40,521 nt of DNA from JAHBNG01 sp039028975 (GCA_039028975.1 JBCCHB010000147.1:1-40521), one strand, 5' to 3'. Shown: positions 22,481 to 31,320, counted from the stretch's first letter. Program-made: numbers and translations. Notes: generated from the sequence alone by a model not told the origin.

Positions 22481-22659
22481 CGATATATTTTCCTCTTATG
22501 TCCGATTAATAGCTGATAGATTCTCGTACTGATTTACCATTTAAGCTAGGCTCTGCCCAAGACCATAAGTTGTGCCGTTACTTAAACACTGTTGAACTAA
22601 ACATTGTTGAAAAACTTATGGTCTCGTCGCGACCGTCGTATTGGCTCAGAGGTGCGTTT

Positions 22660-23685
22660 TCAGTTACCTAATGCCGTTTCGGTATCTGCATCAATAGCTT
22701 GTAGCCAGTCGATCACAACGGTCGCGACGCTAGATGGAGTCAATAAGTCGATGTGGCCAATGTCGGGCAGGAGAATGTACTCGCCGTTGGTCGCGTATTG
22801 ATTTATCGTCGGTTCGTACTGCTCAGCGATAAACGATTCATCTTCCAGACCAGCAACGAGCAAAAATGGCTGCTGCATGGCGGCCAAATCGCTACCGTAG
22901 TCGGCGCGTGGTGCAAAGGAGGTGTTCAGCCGATAGCTGTACGCCGTCGTTGCCGTGTCGCCTAATGCGCCAGTCAGCATCTCTTGAGGCATAGCAAATT
23001 GGATGACGGTCATCTCGTTGAACCAGCGAATGCCGACGCTGTTGAGCATGAGCAGCCCGATGATACGCGGGGTTAAGGGTCGTGCCCAACCGCCCGAATT
23101 TGGCCGTGTGGTGGGTGCGTTGTACTGCAAATAGGGCGCCAGCAGTAGGTAGCTATCGGCCAGCTTGCCATACTCACTACCCGCAAAACGCACAGCGAGA
23201 CCGCCGCCAGAAGAATGTCCACCGATGACGATGTCGGACTGTGGAAATCTCGTCTTCACCACGCCAATCAAGTCGGCAATGTCGTCTTCCATTTGGCCGA
23301 TGTAATCCACATCACCGCGTTTTTCCGGGGTAAAGCCGTGTCCGCGCAGGTCGGGGGTGTAGACATGTGCAACGTCATTCTGACTAAGGGCATTAGCCAG
23401 TTGATGAAACTGCATACTGTGCCAGCCAGAAGCATGAAGCAGGATCAGCACGTTTTCGGTCTCTGTCTCGCTTTTGTAGAAACGATAATGCAATGTAGAA
23501 CCATCACGGGAGGTGTACGGTTGCAGATCGGGTAGCGTGTCGTCGGCAACGGTAGCCCATACCCCAAAATCAAAATGCATCCCCTCCACAGCCATCTCTG
23601 TGGAGCGGTTGGTGATGATGAGAATGGCCGCGGTTGCCAGATAGATTATCAACAAAATAAGCGGAATTCGTAAGAACTTTTTCAT
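22660..23685 (-). CDS. Membrane-anchored alpha/beta hydrolase
   Basis: 341 aa from MKKFLRIPLILLIIYLA, an N-terminal signal anchor. GGGAGAAA precedes the ATG. The core has LILLHASGWHS (oxyanion region), TPDLRGHGFTPE, the nucleophile elbow GGHSSGGG (Ser), a likely acid in AGLEDESF and the catalytic His in LPDIGHIDLL, so the triad is complete. Lysophospholipase/esterase type. It acts outside or at the membrane; substrate unknown. Same orientation as its neighbours with short gaps. Confidence 0.9.
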   Translation of the reverse strand: MKKFLRIPLILLIIYLATAAILIITNRSTEMAVEGMHFDFGVWATVADDTLPDLQPYTSRDGSTLHYRFYKSETETENVLILLHASGWHSMQFHQLANALSQNDVAHVYTPDLRGHGFTPEKRGDVDYIGQMEDDIADLIGVVKTRFPQSDIVIGGHSSGGGLAVRFAGSEYGKLADSYLLLAPYLQYNAPTTRPNSGGWARPLTPRIIGLLMLNSVGIRWFNEMTVIQFAMPQEMLTGALGDTATTAYSYRLNTSFAPRADYGSDLAAMQQPFLLVAGLEDESFIAEQYEPTINQYATNGEYILLPDIGHIDLLTPSSVATVVIDWLQAIDADTETALGN

Positions 23686-23758
23686 GCGATTTCTCCCGTT
23701 ATTGCTTGAGATTACTCCGGTCTTCAGAGGCAATATTAGTATTTGAACCAACTTACTT

Positions 23759-24235
23759 CTAACCAATCTGCGAACGTCCGTAAAAAAGCCTCGAAACGTC
23801 TTTCACTATTTCGGATAGCGCAAACGAGAGAATGGCGAGATTGGCAGTGTAAAATAGGGCCAGTTCTGCTACAAAAACAGAGCCGATGACGAAAAAAATA
23901 CCGGCGGTCAACACATTGTATGCGTTTCGGGTTGCTTTCAAAGCCGCTGATTTTTCGTGAGCGGTGGTGGCTGGTGCAGTCCCCGTCTGGATGGCTAACG
24001 CACTTTGCAGCACAATTTGAGCAATGATGATTAAGGCAACTGTGCCGATAACTAGCGTGCCGAATCCGTCAGGCATGGCGTTGTTGTCGAGGGTGAGGGC
24101 GCGCATGGGCCACATGTTTACAATATAGTAGACAGTGGCACCGATGGTGATTACCAACGAAAGTGCTGTACTTTTTTGTTGGAACGAGATGTTGCTCAGA
24201 TCATTATGTGGGTGATTCAGTACTTCTTGTCTCAT
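23759..24235 (-). CDS. Four-helix membrane protein, paralogue of 20220-20660
   Basis: 158 aa. Shares SFQQKSTALSLVI, LQSALAI and LKATRNAYNVLTAGIFF with the 20.2-kb protein and has the same four helices. It has about 15 extra residues at the N-terminus. The duplication and its genes' similar neighbours (small membrane proteins, enzymes) suggest that whole gene pairs were copied. Function not known. Confidence 0.75.
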   Translation of the reverse strand: MRQEVLNHPHNDLSNISFQQKSTALSLVITIGATVYYIVNMWPMRALTLDNNAMPDGFGTLVIGTVALIIIAQIVLQSALAIQTGTAPATTAHEKSAALKATRNAYNVLTAGIFFVIGSVFVAELALFYTANLAILSFALSEIVKDVSRLFYGRSQIG

Positions 24236-24335
24236 GACTATTCTCCATTTCGGCTAGTTGGCGTTTCAGCCAGTCAGCATTTCAGCGTTTCAACACTTTA
24301 GGCTGACCAGCTAACAATCTGACTGGCTGACTTTC

Positions 24336-25019
24336 TTATCCAAATGCGGGGGTAACGACTGCTTGAGCAGCAGATTTCGGTTGACGCAGCATGGCGATAC
24401 CCAGCCAGGCAAACCAGACGATTTGGGTCAGGCCAAAGATACTGGCACTGATTTCGCTCAGGGCTGGTACAACGCTGACCACGCCAGCCGCCCCGACGAC
24501 AAAGCCAAGATAGTTGAAGGAGCGGGAGAAGTTTCCACTGCGCAGGGCTGCGACGCTTAGCAAGATGACCCAGATGCCGCCGACAACTTCTACACCGCCG
24601 CCCAAACCATTGAATACAGACCCAATTGCCAGCCAGACGGTGGCCGCTTGTTCGGGATTGGTGGTGTAGAGCGAAGCAACCGTTTCCATCCCCACGTTGT
24701 AGATCATGCCGCTGGCAATCACGAGCATTGACCAGATAATGCCAAACGCCGTTGCCGTGCGAGCAAGGGCGGACGTGTCGCCGTTTAGTCGCTCGTGTAA
24801 TGCTAGCGTCAGCACAACCAGCGATGCGCCCCAAACGACGTAGACAATTAGCATCAACCCAGTTAGCACCCCTTGATTGGCGACAATCGCTGCCACCTTT
24901 TCGAGCGGGTCGACGATGCCGCCCACGTTCACCACCGCGATAAAGCCAACAAAGCCGATAATGTAGGCCAGGGCCTCGTACAGTGCAGCTGCGCCGCCCC
25001 ATTTTTGTAACGTGCTCAT
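24336..25019 (-). CDS. Six-helix membrane protein
   Basis: 227 aa with six predicted membrane helices. Starts MSTLQKWGGAAALYEALAYI, a beginning seen in DUF4386-type proteins (first helix preceded by K-x-G-G-x-x-A-L), to which it may belong. The overlapping second frame (24298-25002) is Arg/Cys-rich and is a shadow. Its ATG overlaps the stop of the 75-90 aa gene upstream (ATGA), so the two are translated together. Confidence 0.75.
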   Translation of the reverse strand: MSTLQKWGGAAALYEALAYIIGFVGFIAVVNVGGIVDPLEKVAAIVANQGVLTGLMLIVYVVWGASLVVLTLALHERLNGDTSALARTATAFGIIWSMLVIASGMIYNVGMETVASLYTTNPEQAATVWLAIGSVFNGLGGGVEVVGGIWVILLSVAALRSGNFSRSFNYLGFVVGAAGVVSVVPALSEISASIFGLTQIVWFAWLGIAMLRQPKSAAQAVVTPAFG

Positions 25020-25282
25020 GTTTGTGTCTCCTTGTTGATTCGTGAATTGTCTTCTGATAACTGCTGGGAATTGATGGAAATCAGCGTCAGGGCCAGATTG
25101 TTGATCTTTCTCAGCACGCCATGTAGAGCAGCTTGGTCTTGGATGGGGCCTTGCACAATAGTATGGCGTTCTGGCGTCTGGTCGATGGTGAACCCTTCAA
25201 ACCATACCTGCCAGTGGTCATCCAACTGTTCTTCGATTTCAATCTCGTAATGGCGCTGTGTGCCTGTGCTGTTTTTCGTCAT
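25016..25282 (-). CDS. Small conserved protein, paralogue A (with 34989 and 40146)
   Basis: About 88 aa (90 from the ATG at 25288). The core EIEIEEQLDDHWQVWFEGFT with GPIQDQAALHGVLRKINNLA is shared with the 35.0-kb and 40.1-kb proteins. The pattern W-x-x-WF-G, then DQA-LHG-L, recurs in small Chloroflexota/Actinobacteria proteins of unknown role (recalled). No Shine-Dalgarno precedes either ATG. A TATCCT box six bases before the second ATG (25282) suggests a leaderless mRNA, so the second ATG is preferred. Confidence 0.75.
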   Translation of the reverse strand: MTKNSTGTQRHYEIEIEEQLDDHWQVWFEGFTIDQTPERHTIVQGPIQDQAALHGVLRKINNLALTLISINSQQLSEDNSRINKETQT

Positions 25283-25288
25283 GAACAT

Positions 25289-25359
25289 AGGATAGCGCAG
25301 GCGGCGGCACGGGTCCCCACAGGAAACTGTAGTTGTGGTGGGAAAAAACTGTAGTTGGG
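25289..25359 (-). promoter_or_regulatory. Promoter with two phased operator repeats
   Basis: On the plus strand, AAACTGTAGTTGTGG (25324-25338) and AAACTGTAGTTGGG (25346-25359) are 22 bp apart. The -10 box (TATCCT on the minus strand, 25289-25294) is 30 bp from the nearer repeat, exactly as in the 35.2-kb promoter. The rest of 25360-25620 has no gene; TGAGGGGT recurs inverted around 25541 and 25594. Confidence 0.7.
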
Positions 25360-25620
25360 ACGGCTAAATACATTCTTAGGCAAGACTAAGTTGAAGATCG
25401 CCATCCCAACAACAGCATAAAGCCGACAAAACTGCACACAGATTTTGCGGCTTATGCAACTGAACGGGCGGACGAATAATCAGAAAACAATGATTTTTGA
25501 ATTCAAGCGAGACCACCTAGTACGGTAACTTTCTAAAAATGAGGGGTAATAATCCTTGATTCCTCTGAGATTGAAGGCGTTCTCAAGTAATTCACCCCTC
25601 AAAATCGCAAAGTTGTGAAC

Positions 25621-26469
25621 CTAGGTTGTATTCTTGTGGTTGTAGAGATACATGGTCAATGGCGCAAAGACCACAATGAGGATTGCACAGGCCAAAAACG
25701 CATAGACTAGCTGCGGGGTGGTGACAGTCCCTTGCATCAAACCACGGAGCGCAGTCGTAACGAGACTCACGGGATTAATGCTCACGAACGCTTGTAGGAA
25801 TTCGGGCATGGTTGCTGGATCGACAAACACGTTGCTGAGGAAAGTCAGCGGGTAAGTGGTAAAGCCGCTCACCATCGCTACCGACTCCGCATCATCCATC
25901 AGCAATCCCAAAGCTGTCCAAATCCAGGATAGGCTGAAGGCAAATACCAGCACGAGACTCAGCGACAGCAAGACCCCACTGAGACCAGCTTCGGGGCGGA
26001 ACCCCAGAATGACACCCACGATGATGACGATCAACACCATAATCGTATAACGTAGCGTATCCCCCAACAACGACCCGACAAGCACTGCTGGTCGCCAAAA
26101 TGAGAGGGATCGGAAACGATCATAAATCCCATTGGCGATGTCGGTATTGAGGGCCAGCGCGGTATTCGCAGTGCTCATCGTGACGGTCAGGACGATCATT
26201 CCCGGTATCAAATGCTGCACATACGCTTGAACTGAGCCAGCCAGCGCCCCACCAAACAGGAAGGTCATCATCAGCGTCATCAAAATTGGAAATATGGTGA
26301 TGCCAACCAATTGCGATGGCACATGTTTGAGCTTGAGCCAAGCACGCCACGTCAGGGTTAGGGAGGCGGACAACGCATTCGAACGGCTGGGGCGGTTCTT
26401 GGCGCTCATCGCCGATGTGAGCACCTGTTTATCGACGATTCCGGGTTGGGCAGTGTCTAGCATAGCCAT
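25621..26469 (-). CDS. ABC-2 type transporter permease (DrrB-like)
   Basis: About 282 aa. An N-terminal cytosolic part is followed by six membrane helices. ABC-2 features are visible: TLTWRAWLKLKHVPSQLVGI, the IYDRFRSLSFWRPAVLVG loop, FTTYPLTFLSNVFVDPATMP before the last helix, and INPVSLVTTALRGLM. These match the daunorubicin/multidrug exporter permease group. GGAG 8 bases upstream supports the ATG at 26469; its codon shares a base with the ATPase stop (TGATG). Works with the ATPase as an exporter. Confidence 0.92.
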   Translation of the reverse strand: MAMLDTAQPGIVDKQVLTSAMSAKNRPSRSNALSASLTLTWRAWLKLKHVPSQLVGITIFPILMTLMMTFLFGGALAGSVQAYVQHLIPGMIVLTVTMSTANTALALNTDIANGIYDRFRSLSFWRPAVLVGSLLGDTLRYTIMVLIVIIVGVILGFRPEAGLSGVLLSLSLVLVFAFSLSWIWTALGLLMDDAESVAMVSGFTTYPLTFLSNVFVDPATMPEFLQAFVSINPVSLVTTALRGLMQGTVTTPQLVYAFLACAILIVVFAPLTMYLYNHKNTT

Positions 26470-27437
26470 CAAGCAATCTCCTTTTCGTTCTTAGTTTCAT
26501 CCATAATCGGTTGGCCTGTCAGGGCCAGGAACACCTCATCCAGACTGGGTTGCTCCAGTGAGAACTCTGTCAGGACGATATCTGCCTCAGAGAGAGCGGT
26601 AAAAATTTTCGCTACGGGTTCGGGGTCGGCAACCTGGACCGACAGCGCCGCAGGATCAGGTTCAACCTGGGCGGTGATCCCCAGCGTTTGCAACACGAGT
26701 TGCGCTGCCAAGGGCTGTTGCTCAGCCTTGTTCAGACGAATTCTCAAGATGCCCAATCCCACCGAACTCTTCAATTGTCCCGGCGTGCCATCGGCGATAA
26801 TCATGCCGTTGTCGATGATGACGATGCGGTCGGCAAGTTCATCGGCTTCTTCTAAATATTGGGTAGTGAGCAACACCGTCGTGCCAGCAGCCCGCAGGGT
26901 TCGAATCACATCCCAGATGTAACGGCGGCTCCGGGGATCAAGCCCGGTGGTGGGTTCGTCGAGAAAGAGAAGATCGGGCGAGACGACGATACTGGCTGCG
27001 ATATCCAACCGTCGGCGCATCCCGCCAGAGTAATGCTTGACCTGACGCTGACCGGCTTCTGCCAGACCAAACGCCTGAATTAGCCCCGCCGCTCGGTGCT
27101 TGGCATCGGTCCAGGAATACCCCAGCAGCCGGGCGACCAGAACGAGATTCTCCAACCCGGTCAACTCTTCATCAACCGAGGCAAACTGCCCGGTCAAGCT
27201 GACCCGGCGGCGCACCGCATCGGCTTCTCTCACGACATCATGGCCGAATACTCGTGCTGTACCGGCGTTGAAGCGGAGCAAGGTCGCCAAGATGCGCACC
27301 GTTGTGGTCTTGCCAGCACCGTTGGGGCCAAGTAGTGCCAGCAAACTGCCTTGTTCTATCGATAAATTGAGTCCTTTGAGAACTTCTGTTTGTCCATATG
27401 ATTTTCGTAGATTGTTGATTTCAATTGCTTTTGTCAT
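26469..27437 (-). CDS. ABC transporter ATP-binding protein (DrrA-like)
   Basis: 322 aa starting MTKAIEINNLRKSYG, behind AAGGAGG. Walker A GPNGAGKTT (37-45), signature HYSGGMRRRLDIAAS, Walker B LLFLDEPTTGLDPRSR, and the C-terminal EQPSLDEVFLALTG typical of DrrA-type ATPases. It hydrolyses ATP to drive the adjacent permease. Substrate unknown; the group exports antibiotics, lipids or other hydrophobic compounds. The nearest regulators are PadR (28.8 kb) and TetR (30.2 kb); neither is directly linked. Confidence 0.95.
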   Translation of the reverse strand: MTKAIEINNLRKSYGQTEVLKGLNLSIEQGSLLALLGPNGAGKTTTVRILATLLRFNAGTARVFGHDVVREADAVRRRVSLTGQFASVDEELTGLENLVLVARLLGYSWTDAKHRAAGLIQAFGLAEAGQRQVKHYSGGMRRRLDIAASIVVSPDLLFLDEPTTGLDPRSRRYIWDVIRTLRAAGTTVLLTTQYLEEADELADRIVIIDNGMIIADGTPGQLKSSVGLGILRIRLNKAEQQPLAAQLVLQTLGITAQVEPDPAALSVQVADPEPVAKIFTALSEADIVLTEFSLEQPSLDEVFLALTGQPIMDETKNEKEIA

Positions 27438-27601
27438 GTTGCCTCCTTTTTCTGATATGCTGATTAATATACACGTTTTCATATATAAATTCTTATATAT
27501 GAAAACGTGGCAAAAAAAATTTATGCTGGTATTATTGACAATACCTTCGCCAAATTACGAAGGATTAAGACTAGGAAGAGGACACAGGTTGAAAACAGAT
27601 C

Positions 27602-28333
27602 TCACAAAATGAAATAAGCGTAGAGGAAAGCCAATAAATTATTGAGCGCGTGCATGTATATAATCAGCCACAAAGAGCCTGTTTTTTCATAAGCCCATGC
27701 CAGCGGCAGGCCTAACAAAAACGCGCCAACTATCTGGAGTGGAACCATATGATAGAGCCCGAACAAGAGTGAGCTAACTAAAATCCCGCCCCACATACCC
27801 ATTCGGTTGCGTATCGCGTTGTGAATAAAACCGCGAAAAAAGAGCTCTTCCCACAATGGGGCCACAATGACCAGGCCCACCCCGGTATAAATAGCGGCAG
27901 CGGCTGTATCAAAAGAAAGCGAGTCATTGAGCAGATCTATCCCCCATTCCAGTGCAGGGAAAACATTGGGCAGTTGCTCAAGAAGGAGGGTACGCCCAAC
28001 TACAAAAACGATGCTTAAAAAGGTGCCTGCGTAAAACCAGCGGCGACTAAACGGAATAAATCCAAGGCTCTGCCAATTGTGCTGCTGCCGCCAGCCGTTT
28101 ACCCACAATACACTCCCAATTCCGGCTGCTGCACTAATCGCCAGCACCAAAAATATAAAGAGTGGGCTGCTTTGCAGGCGTGTGGATGCAACCCCAAGCC
28201 CAAGTGAGCCAAGCAAATAAATAAGAACAAAAAGGATACTAATTTGCCAAATATCACGCTGTTTCCACAGGCGAGACATCGGCCGTATCTTGTGAGCAAA
28301 TGATTGATTTTCTACGTGTTGTAATTGTGCCAT
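27602..28333 (-). CDS. CPBP-family intramembrane metalloprotease
   Basis: 243 aa, about eight membrane helices. The ABI/CAAX-protease motifs are present: EELFFRGFIHN (E-E-x-x-x-R), FGLYHM and MHALNN, giving the Glu and His residues that bind the metal. AAGGAG 8 bases before the ATG at 28333 supports this start. Members cleave membrane peptides or give immunity to bacteriocin-type peptides. Given the tiny membrane peptides nearby, a protective or processing role is conceivable but unproven. Confidence 0.9.
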   Translation of the reverse strand: MAQLQHVENQSFAHKIRPMSRLWKQRDIWQISILFVLIYLLGSLGLGVASTRLQSSPLFIFLVLAISAAAGIGSVLWVNGWRQQHNWQSLGFIPFSRRWFYAGTFLSIVFVVGRTLLLEQLPNVFPALEWGIDLLNDSLSFDTAAAAIYTGVGLVIVAPLWEELFFRGFIHNAIRNRMGMWGGILVSSLLFGLYHMVPLQIVGAFLLGLPLAWAYEKTGSLWLIIYMHALNNLLAFLYAYFIL

Positions 28334-28379
28334 GATATGCACTCCTTAATTTGATAATGGGTCATGTCGTAAAAATGTG

Positions 28380-28406
28380 CAGCTCAGGTTTTTAAAACCT
28401 GAGCTG
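28380..28406 (-). terminator. Perfect 13-bp hairpin, terminator or REP-like
   Basis: CAGCTCAGGTTTT and AAAACCTGAGCTG flank a single base. On the minus strand CACATTTTT follows, so it can end the transcript from 28429-28821. CAGCTCAGG also occurs at 29295 in the MITE-like region, so it may be a dispersed REP-type sequence. Confidence 0.6.
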
Positions 28407-28428
28407 TCCACCCTATGTTATAAAAAAA

Positions 28429-28821
28429 TTATGCTGGCATTGATGGATAGATTTTTGCCATGCCATGTTGTGCGTTGTATTTCCCTGCTATCGATGGACG
28501 ATACGTCTCATTGTAGAGCTCAATGTCATCAGCGTGGTGATAGTAGTGTTTCATCATCGCGCGATGGTCTTCACCCCGAAAATATTGCTTGAGCGCATCT
28601 TCTGATTCCCAATAGCTGACCATCACCACTTCGCGCGGTCCACAAATGCCGGACTTGAAATCGATACACCCCTCTGCATTTTTCAGTGACGATGAAAAAG
28701 TGGGGATGCTCCGAAACATATAAAGTTGTCCGCGTAGATTTCGAGCGATGAGACCATTCACGAACATAATGGCTTGCGGTTCCTTAGGTAAATCGATACG
28801 AAATACGTTGCCTTTATTCAT
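28429..28821 (-). CDS. Small protein of the DUF4188/dimeric alpha-beta barrel type
   Basis: 130 aa. FRIDLPKEPQAIMFVNGLIA, VVMVSYWESEDALKQYFRGE and the following H (EDHRAMMKHY) match proteins of the DUF4188 group, related to the antibiotic-monooxygenase-like barrel, which are often encoded beside a PadR regulator. It overlaps the PadR reading frame by 8 bases. Activity not known. Confidence 0.75.
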   Translation of the reverse strand: MNKGNVFRIDLPKEPQAIMFVNGLIARNLRGQLYMFRSIPTFSSSLKNAEGCIDFKSGICGPREVVMVSYWESEDALKQYFRGEDHRAMMKHYYHHADDIELYNETYRPSIAGKYNAQHGMAKIYPSMPA

Positions 28822-29290
28822 GTGTTTGTGTCTCCTTTTCTTGTAGTTGGGTTAATTGTCGGATGGTGTCCTCTAACCATTGAACGACCATCATTTCATA
28901 CTGCTCACCGAAGTCGCGTGTCGCATCCCAGAACACCCGATGATAACTGCCATTTGGGGTTCGTTGCTCAGCTTCGTCAATCACTTCGACAGACACCGTG
29001 CGATAATCTGCGAGTTTCTGTTCATGCAGTGCTTTCTTATACTTGAGCTCCGTCAATACAGCCTCAAGATCATTCATACCTCCAAAGAACAAGCGCAACA
29101 TGGCCTTCGACTTGACTTGCTCAATATCTGTCTGGGGTTGCTTCAACCACTTGTCGAGCGCATCTTGTCCATTCTCTGTGATGTAGTAGATGCGCTTGTC
29201 TGGACGATCATCTTGTGCTTTCATCTCGGATGTGACTAGACCATCAGCTTCCAGTTTTTTCAGCGTGGTATAGATTTGACTGTTTACAAT
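28814..29290 (-). pseudogene. PadR-family regulator lacking its N-terminus
   Basis: From 29290 the frame reads IVNSQIYTTLKKLEADGLVT and continues TSEMKAQDDRPDKRIYYITE, the second half of the PadR winged helix, then the C-terminal coiled coil and dimer region, which are complete. About 30 N-terminal residues (the first helix and start) are missing; a stop (TAG) lies at 29291-29293. MITE-like inverted repeats begin immediately upstream, so an insertion or rearrangement probably removed the start. A short protein from the ATG at 29224 could still be made but would lack the DNA-binding helix. Confidence 0.75.
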
Positions 29291-29295
29291 CTACA

Positions 29296-29491
29296 GCTCA
29301 GGTGGCAACTTGAACGTGGGGTTTGTATGGATATCTCCCGCATTCAAGTTGCTCACCTGACAGAACAAAGACAATCATCTACGTCTTACTATAGACACCC
29401 AGAAAAAGATTTTCCACTCCCCTTCTCTATAGCGCAGTGGACATGGAGAAGGGTCTAGGGGATGAGGCAAACATACGGAAAATCTTTTTCT
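29296..29491. repeat. MITE-like pair of inverted repeats upstream of truncated padR
   Basis: First pair: TCAGGTGGCAACTTGAACG (29298-29316) against CATTCAAGTTGCTCACCTGA (29341-29360), about 17 of 19 paired. Second pair: AGAAAAAGATTTTCC (29401-29415) against GGAAAATCTTTTTCT (29477-29491), perfect, with CCCCTTCTC/GAGAAGGG nested inside. No gene lies in 29294-29513. Structure rather than coding; transposition is inferred. Confidence 0.65.
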
Positions 29492-29513
29492 TATAAACTA
29501 TAGACTTTGCCGT

Positions 29514-30011
29514 CTACGCCCAAATCCATCTGCCCCAAGTTCGTTGTTCTGACGCTAGCTTGATGCCAAAGTAGTATGCCCATCCAATCAGAAACAACTG
29601 AAATGGCACCCGAATGAGTAGATATGCTGGTCCTAACGCGTTGCCACCAAATGCCACAGAATTAAGAGAGGAATAGATGTTGGCTGGCAATATCCCAACG
29701 AGAAACAAGATTAGCCCAATGCTCGAGAACCGCTCAAGTCCCGGGATTAGTAATCCAATCGCGCCCAATATCTCGAGAACGCCTGTCAGATAAATAATCT
29801 CGACTCGTAGCGGGATAAATGAAGGAAGCATTTGGGCCATCTCTTCCGGCACCAAGAAATGACCTACCGCTGTAAAGACGAACATAAAAGACAAGCTGAT
29901 GCGACCGCGCAAAGCTCGTGAAAGGTGTACGCTCGGTACAGCCGCATTGAGCAGTGTAAGAGCCCCATAAACTCCCACAACAATAGAAGAAAGAATTAGT
30001 AGATTTGTCAT
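29514..30011 (-). CDS. DoxX-family membrane protein
   Basis: 165 aa from MTNLLILSSIVVG, behind GGAGG 8 bases upstream. Four membrane helices with the DoxX hallmarks FMFVFTAVGHFLVPEEM, VEIIYLTGVLEILGAIGLLI and the small-residue helix near the end. DoxX proteins are linked to redox balance and export. It is divergent from the TetR gene with two operator palindromes between them, so TetR very probably represses it. Confidence 0.85.
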   Translation of the reverse strand: MTNLLILSSIVVGVYGALTLLNAAVPSVHLSRALRGRISLSFMFVFTAVGHFLVPEEMAQMLPSFIPLRVEIIYLTGVLEILGAIGLLIPGLERFSSIGLILFLVGILPANIYSSLNSVAFGGNALGPAYLLIRVPFQLFLIGWAYYFGIKLASEQRTWGRWIWA

Positions 30012-30080
30012 TGTAATAGCCTCCAAAAGCTAATGAATCTGGCAGCTTCAAACGTTGCCACCGCTAAGTGAATGCCCAAA

Positions 30081-30154
30081 TGTTGACGTAGTCAACATTC
30101 TGCCTCACTAGGATACCACACAAAGTTGACATCGTCAACACCTTGTTTTAGAAT
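30081..30154. promoter_or_regulatory. Two TetR operators and divergent promoters
   Basis: TGTTGAC-GTA-GTCAACA (30081-30097) and GTTGAC-ATC-GTCAAC (30125-30139) are matching palindromes 43 bp apart centre to centre. For tetR, -35 TTGACA (30126-30131) lies inside the second operator, 17 bp from -10 TAGAAT (30149-30154). For doxX, TTGACT in the first operator serves as a -35. Each operator would block one promoter. Confidence 0.85.
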
Positions 30155-30160
30155 TTAAGC

Positions 30161-30778
30161 ATGTCTAATAAGAAACAGAGACAATATCATCATGGCGATC
30201 TCTATGTGGCTCTTCTGGAAGCGGCAACAGAGATGATTGCCAAAGAGGGTCTGGAGAGTCTTACTTTACGGGCCTTGAGTCAGCGCGTTGGTGTCTCGCG
30301 CACGGCACCTTATCGTCACTTCGCAGATAAATCTGCCCTCTTAGCTGCTGTGGCTGAAGAAGGTTTCAAACGCCTATTGCACCGCTTACAGGTTGTTGCA
30401 GAAGAAGAAGAGCTGGACGCGTTATCTCGATTTCAACAGATGGGTGTTGCGTACATACTATTTGCTGTCGACAGTCCAGTGCATTATCGATTGATGTTTA
30501 GTAGCGAAACGGCCAGCCCCGAGTCCTATCCAGACTTGGCTGCGGTAAGAATAGTCGTATTCAATACGCTGGTAACAGCTATTGAACAGTGTCAATCGGA
30601 AGATAAAATTGAATCCAGTGACCCCCGTGCCCTCGCCACTGTTGCGTGGTCTACGGTTCACGGGTTGTCTTCTTTACTGATTGATCAGCAAATCCAAAAT
30701 CAACCGAGTACACAGGAAATAGCGACTTTTACTACCCAAACCCTAATCGATGGACTCTCCCTCAATCCGCAAAGATAA
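30161..30778 (+). CDS. TetR-family repressor (WHG/TetR_C_33 type)
   Basis: 205 aa. N-terminal HTH: YVALLEAATEMIAKEGLESL, LRALSQRVGVSRTAPYRHFA, DKSALLAAVAEEGF. The C-terminal part has the HYRLMFSSE and AWSTVHGLSSLLID segments of the WHG ligand-binding domain. It would repress itself and the DoxX gene through the palindromes between them and let go on binding a small hydrophobic ligand. The next 200 bases hold no gene. Confidence 0.93.
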   Translation: MSNKKQRQYHHGDLYVALLEAATEMIAKEGLESLTLRALSQRVGVSRTAPYRHFADKSALLAAVAEEGFKRLLHRLQVVAEEEELDALSRFQQMGVAYILFAVDSPVHYRLMFSSETASPESYPDLAAVRIVVFNTLVTAIEQCQSEDKIESSDPRALATVAWSTVHGLSSLLIDQQIQNQPSTQEIATFTTQTLIDGLSLNPQR

Positions 30779-30985
30779 TCGACGATCCCTTATTCCCCAT
30801 CAAGGCCCACCTGTTGGAATGCAAATAGCCTAACAAGAAATCTTATGCCTTAATCCTGGAATGCGTCACGCCCACTGCGCATTCGGTGGCAGAAAGCAAC
30901 GTTTAATCTAGTTGCCCCTAGCGACACGTTTGTTAAACATGGGCCTATGATTCGATCAATCTCCAAGAATTGGTCCAACCTCAAG

Positions 30986-31205
30986 CTACTGAATGAGGCC
31001 TAGCTCTCTGGCTTTGGCAATCGCTAAGGTGCGTTTACTAACGCCAAGTTTGCCGTAGATGTTTTTGGTGTGGTAGAGAACGGTGTTGAGGCTGATGAAG
31101 AGCTTTTCGGCAACTTCTTTGTTCTTCAGCCCGGCGGCAATGAGGGACAGAATTTCCAGCTCGCGCTCGCTGAGGGGATCGACGAGGGGTTGTGATGGTC
31201 GCTGG
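30986..31205 (-). pseudogene. C-terminal LuxR-HTH fragment of a LAL gene
   Basis: The frame encodes PSQPLVDPLSERELEI, then a complete HTH (GLKNKEVAEKLFISLNTVLY) ending ARELGLIQ and a stop, nearly identical to the last 60 codons of the LAL gene at 31728. Nothing of the ATPase or TPR domains precedes it. The match continues about 30 bases past the stop, so this is a DNA-level duplication rather than an independent gene. The preceding stretch 30779-30985 has no gene. Confidence 0.85.
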
Positions 31206-31320
31206 GGCTATCCTGTAATAGGTGCTACCTCTCTGCAATACAAATCGTAGTATAATTTGCATCGTATCAATGCCAACAAGAGCTTGCTCAAAGACTGTTA
31301 TAACCGAAAGGGAAAGAGCC

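Noticed and set aside
24298..25002. Arg/Cys/His-rich minus-strand frame over the six-helix membrane protein
   Set aside because: Shadow frame; composition is unnatural and the overlapping frame gives a coherent six-helix protein with a coupled start.
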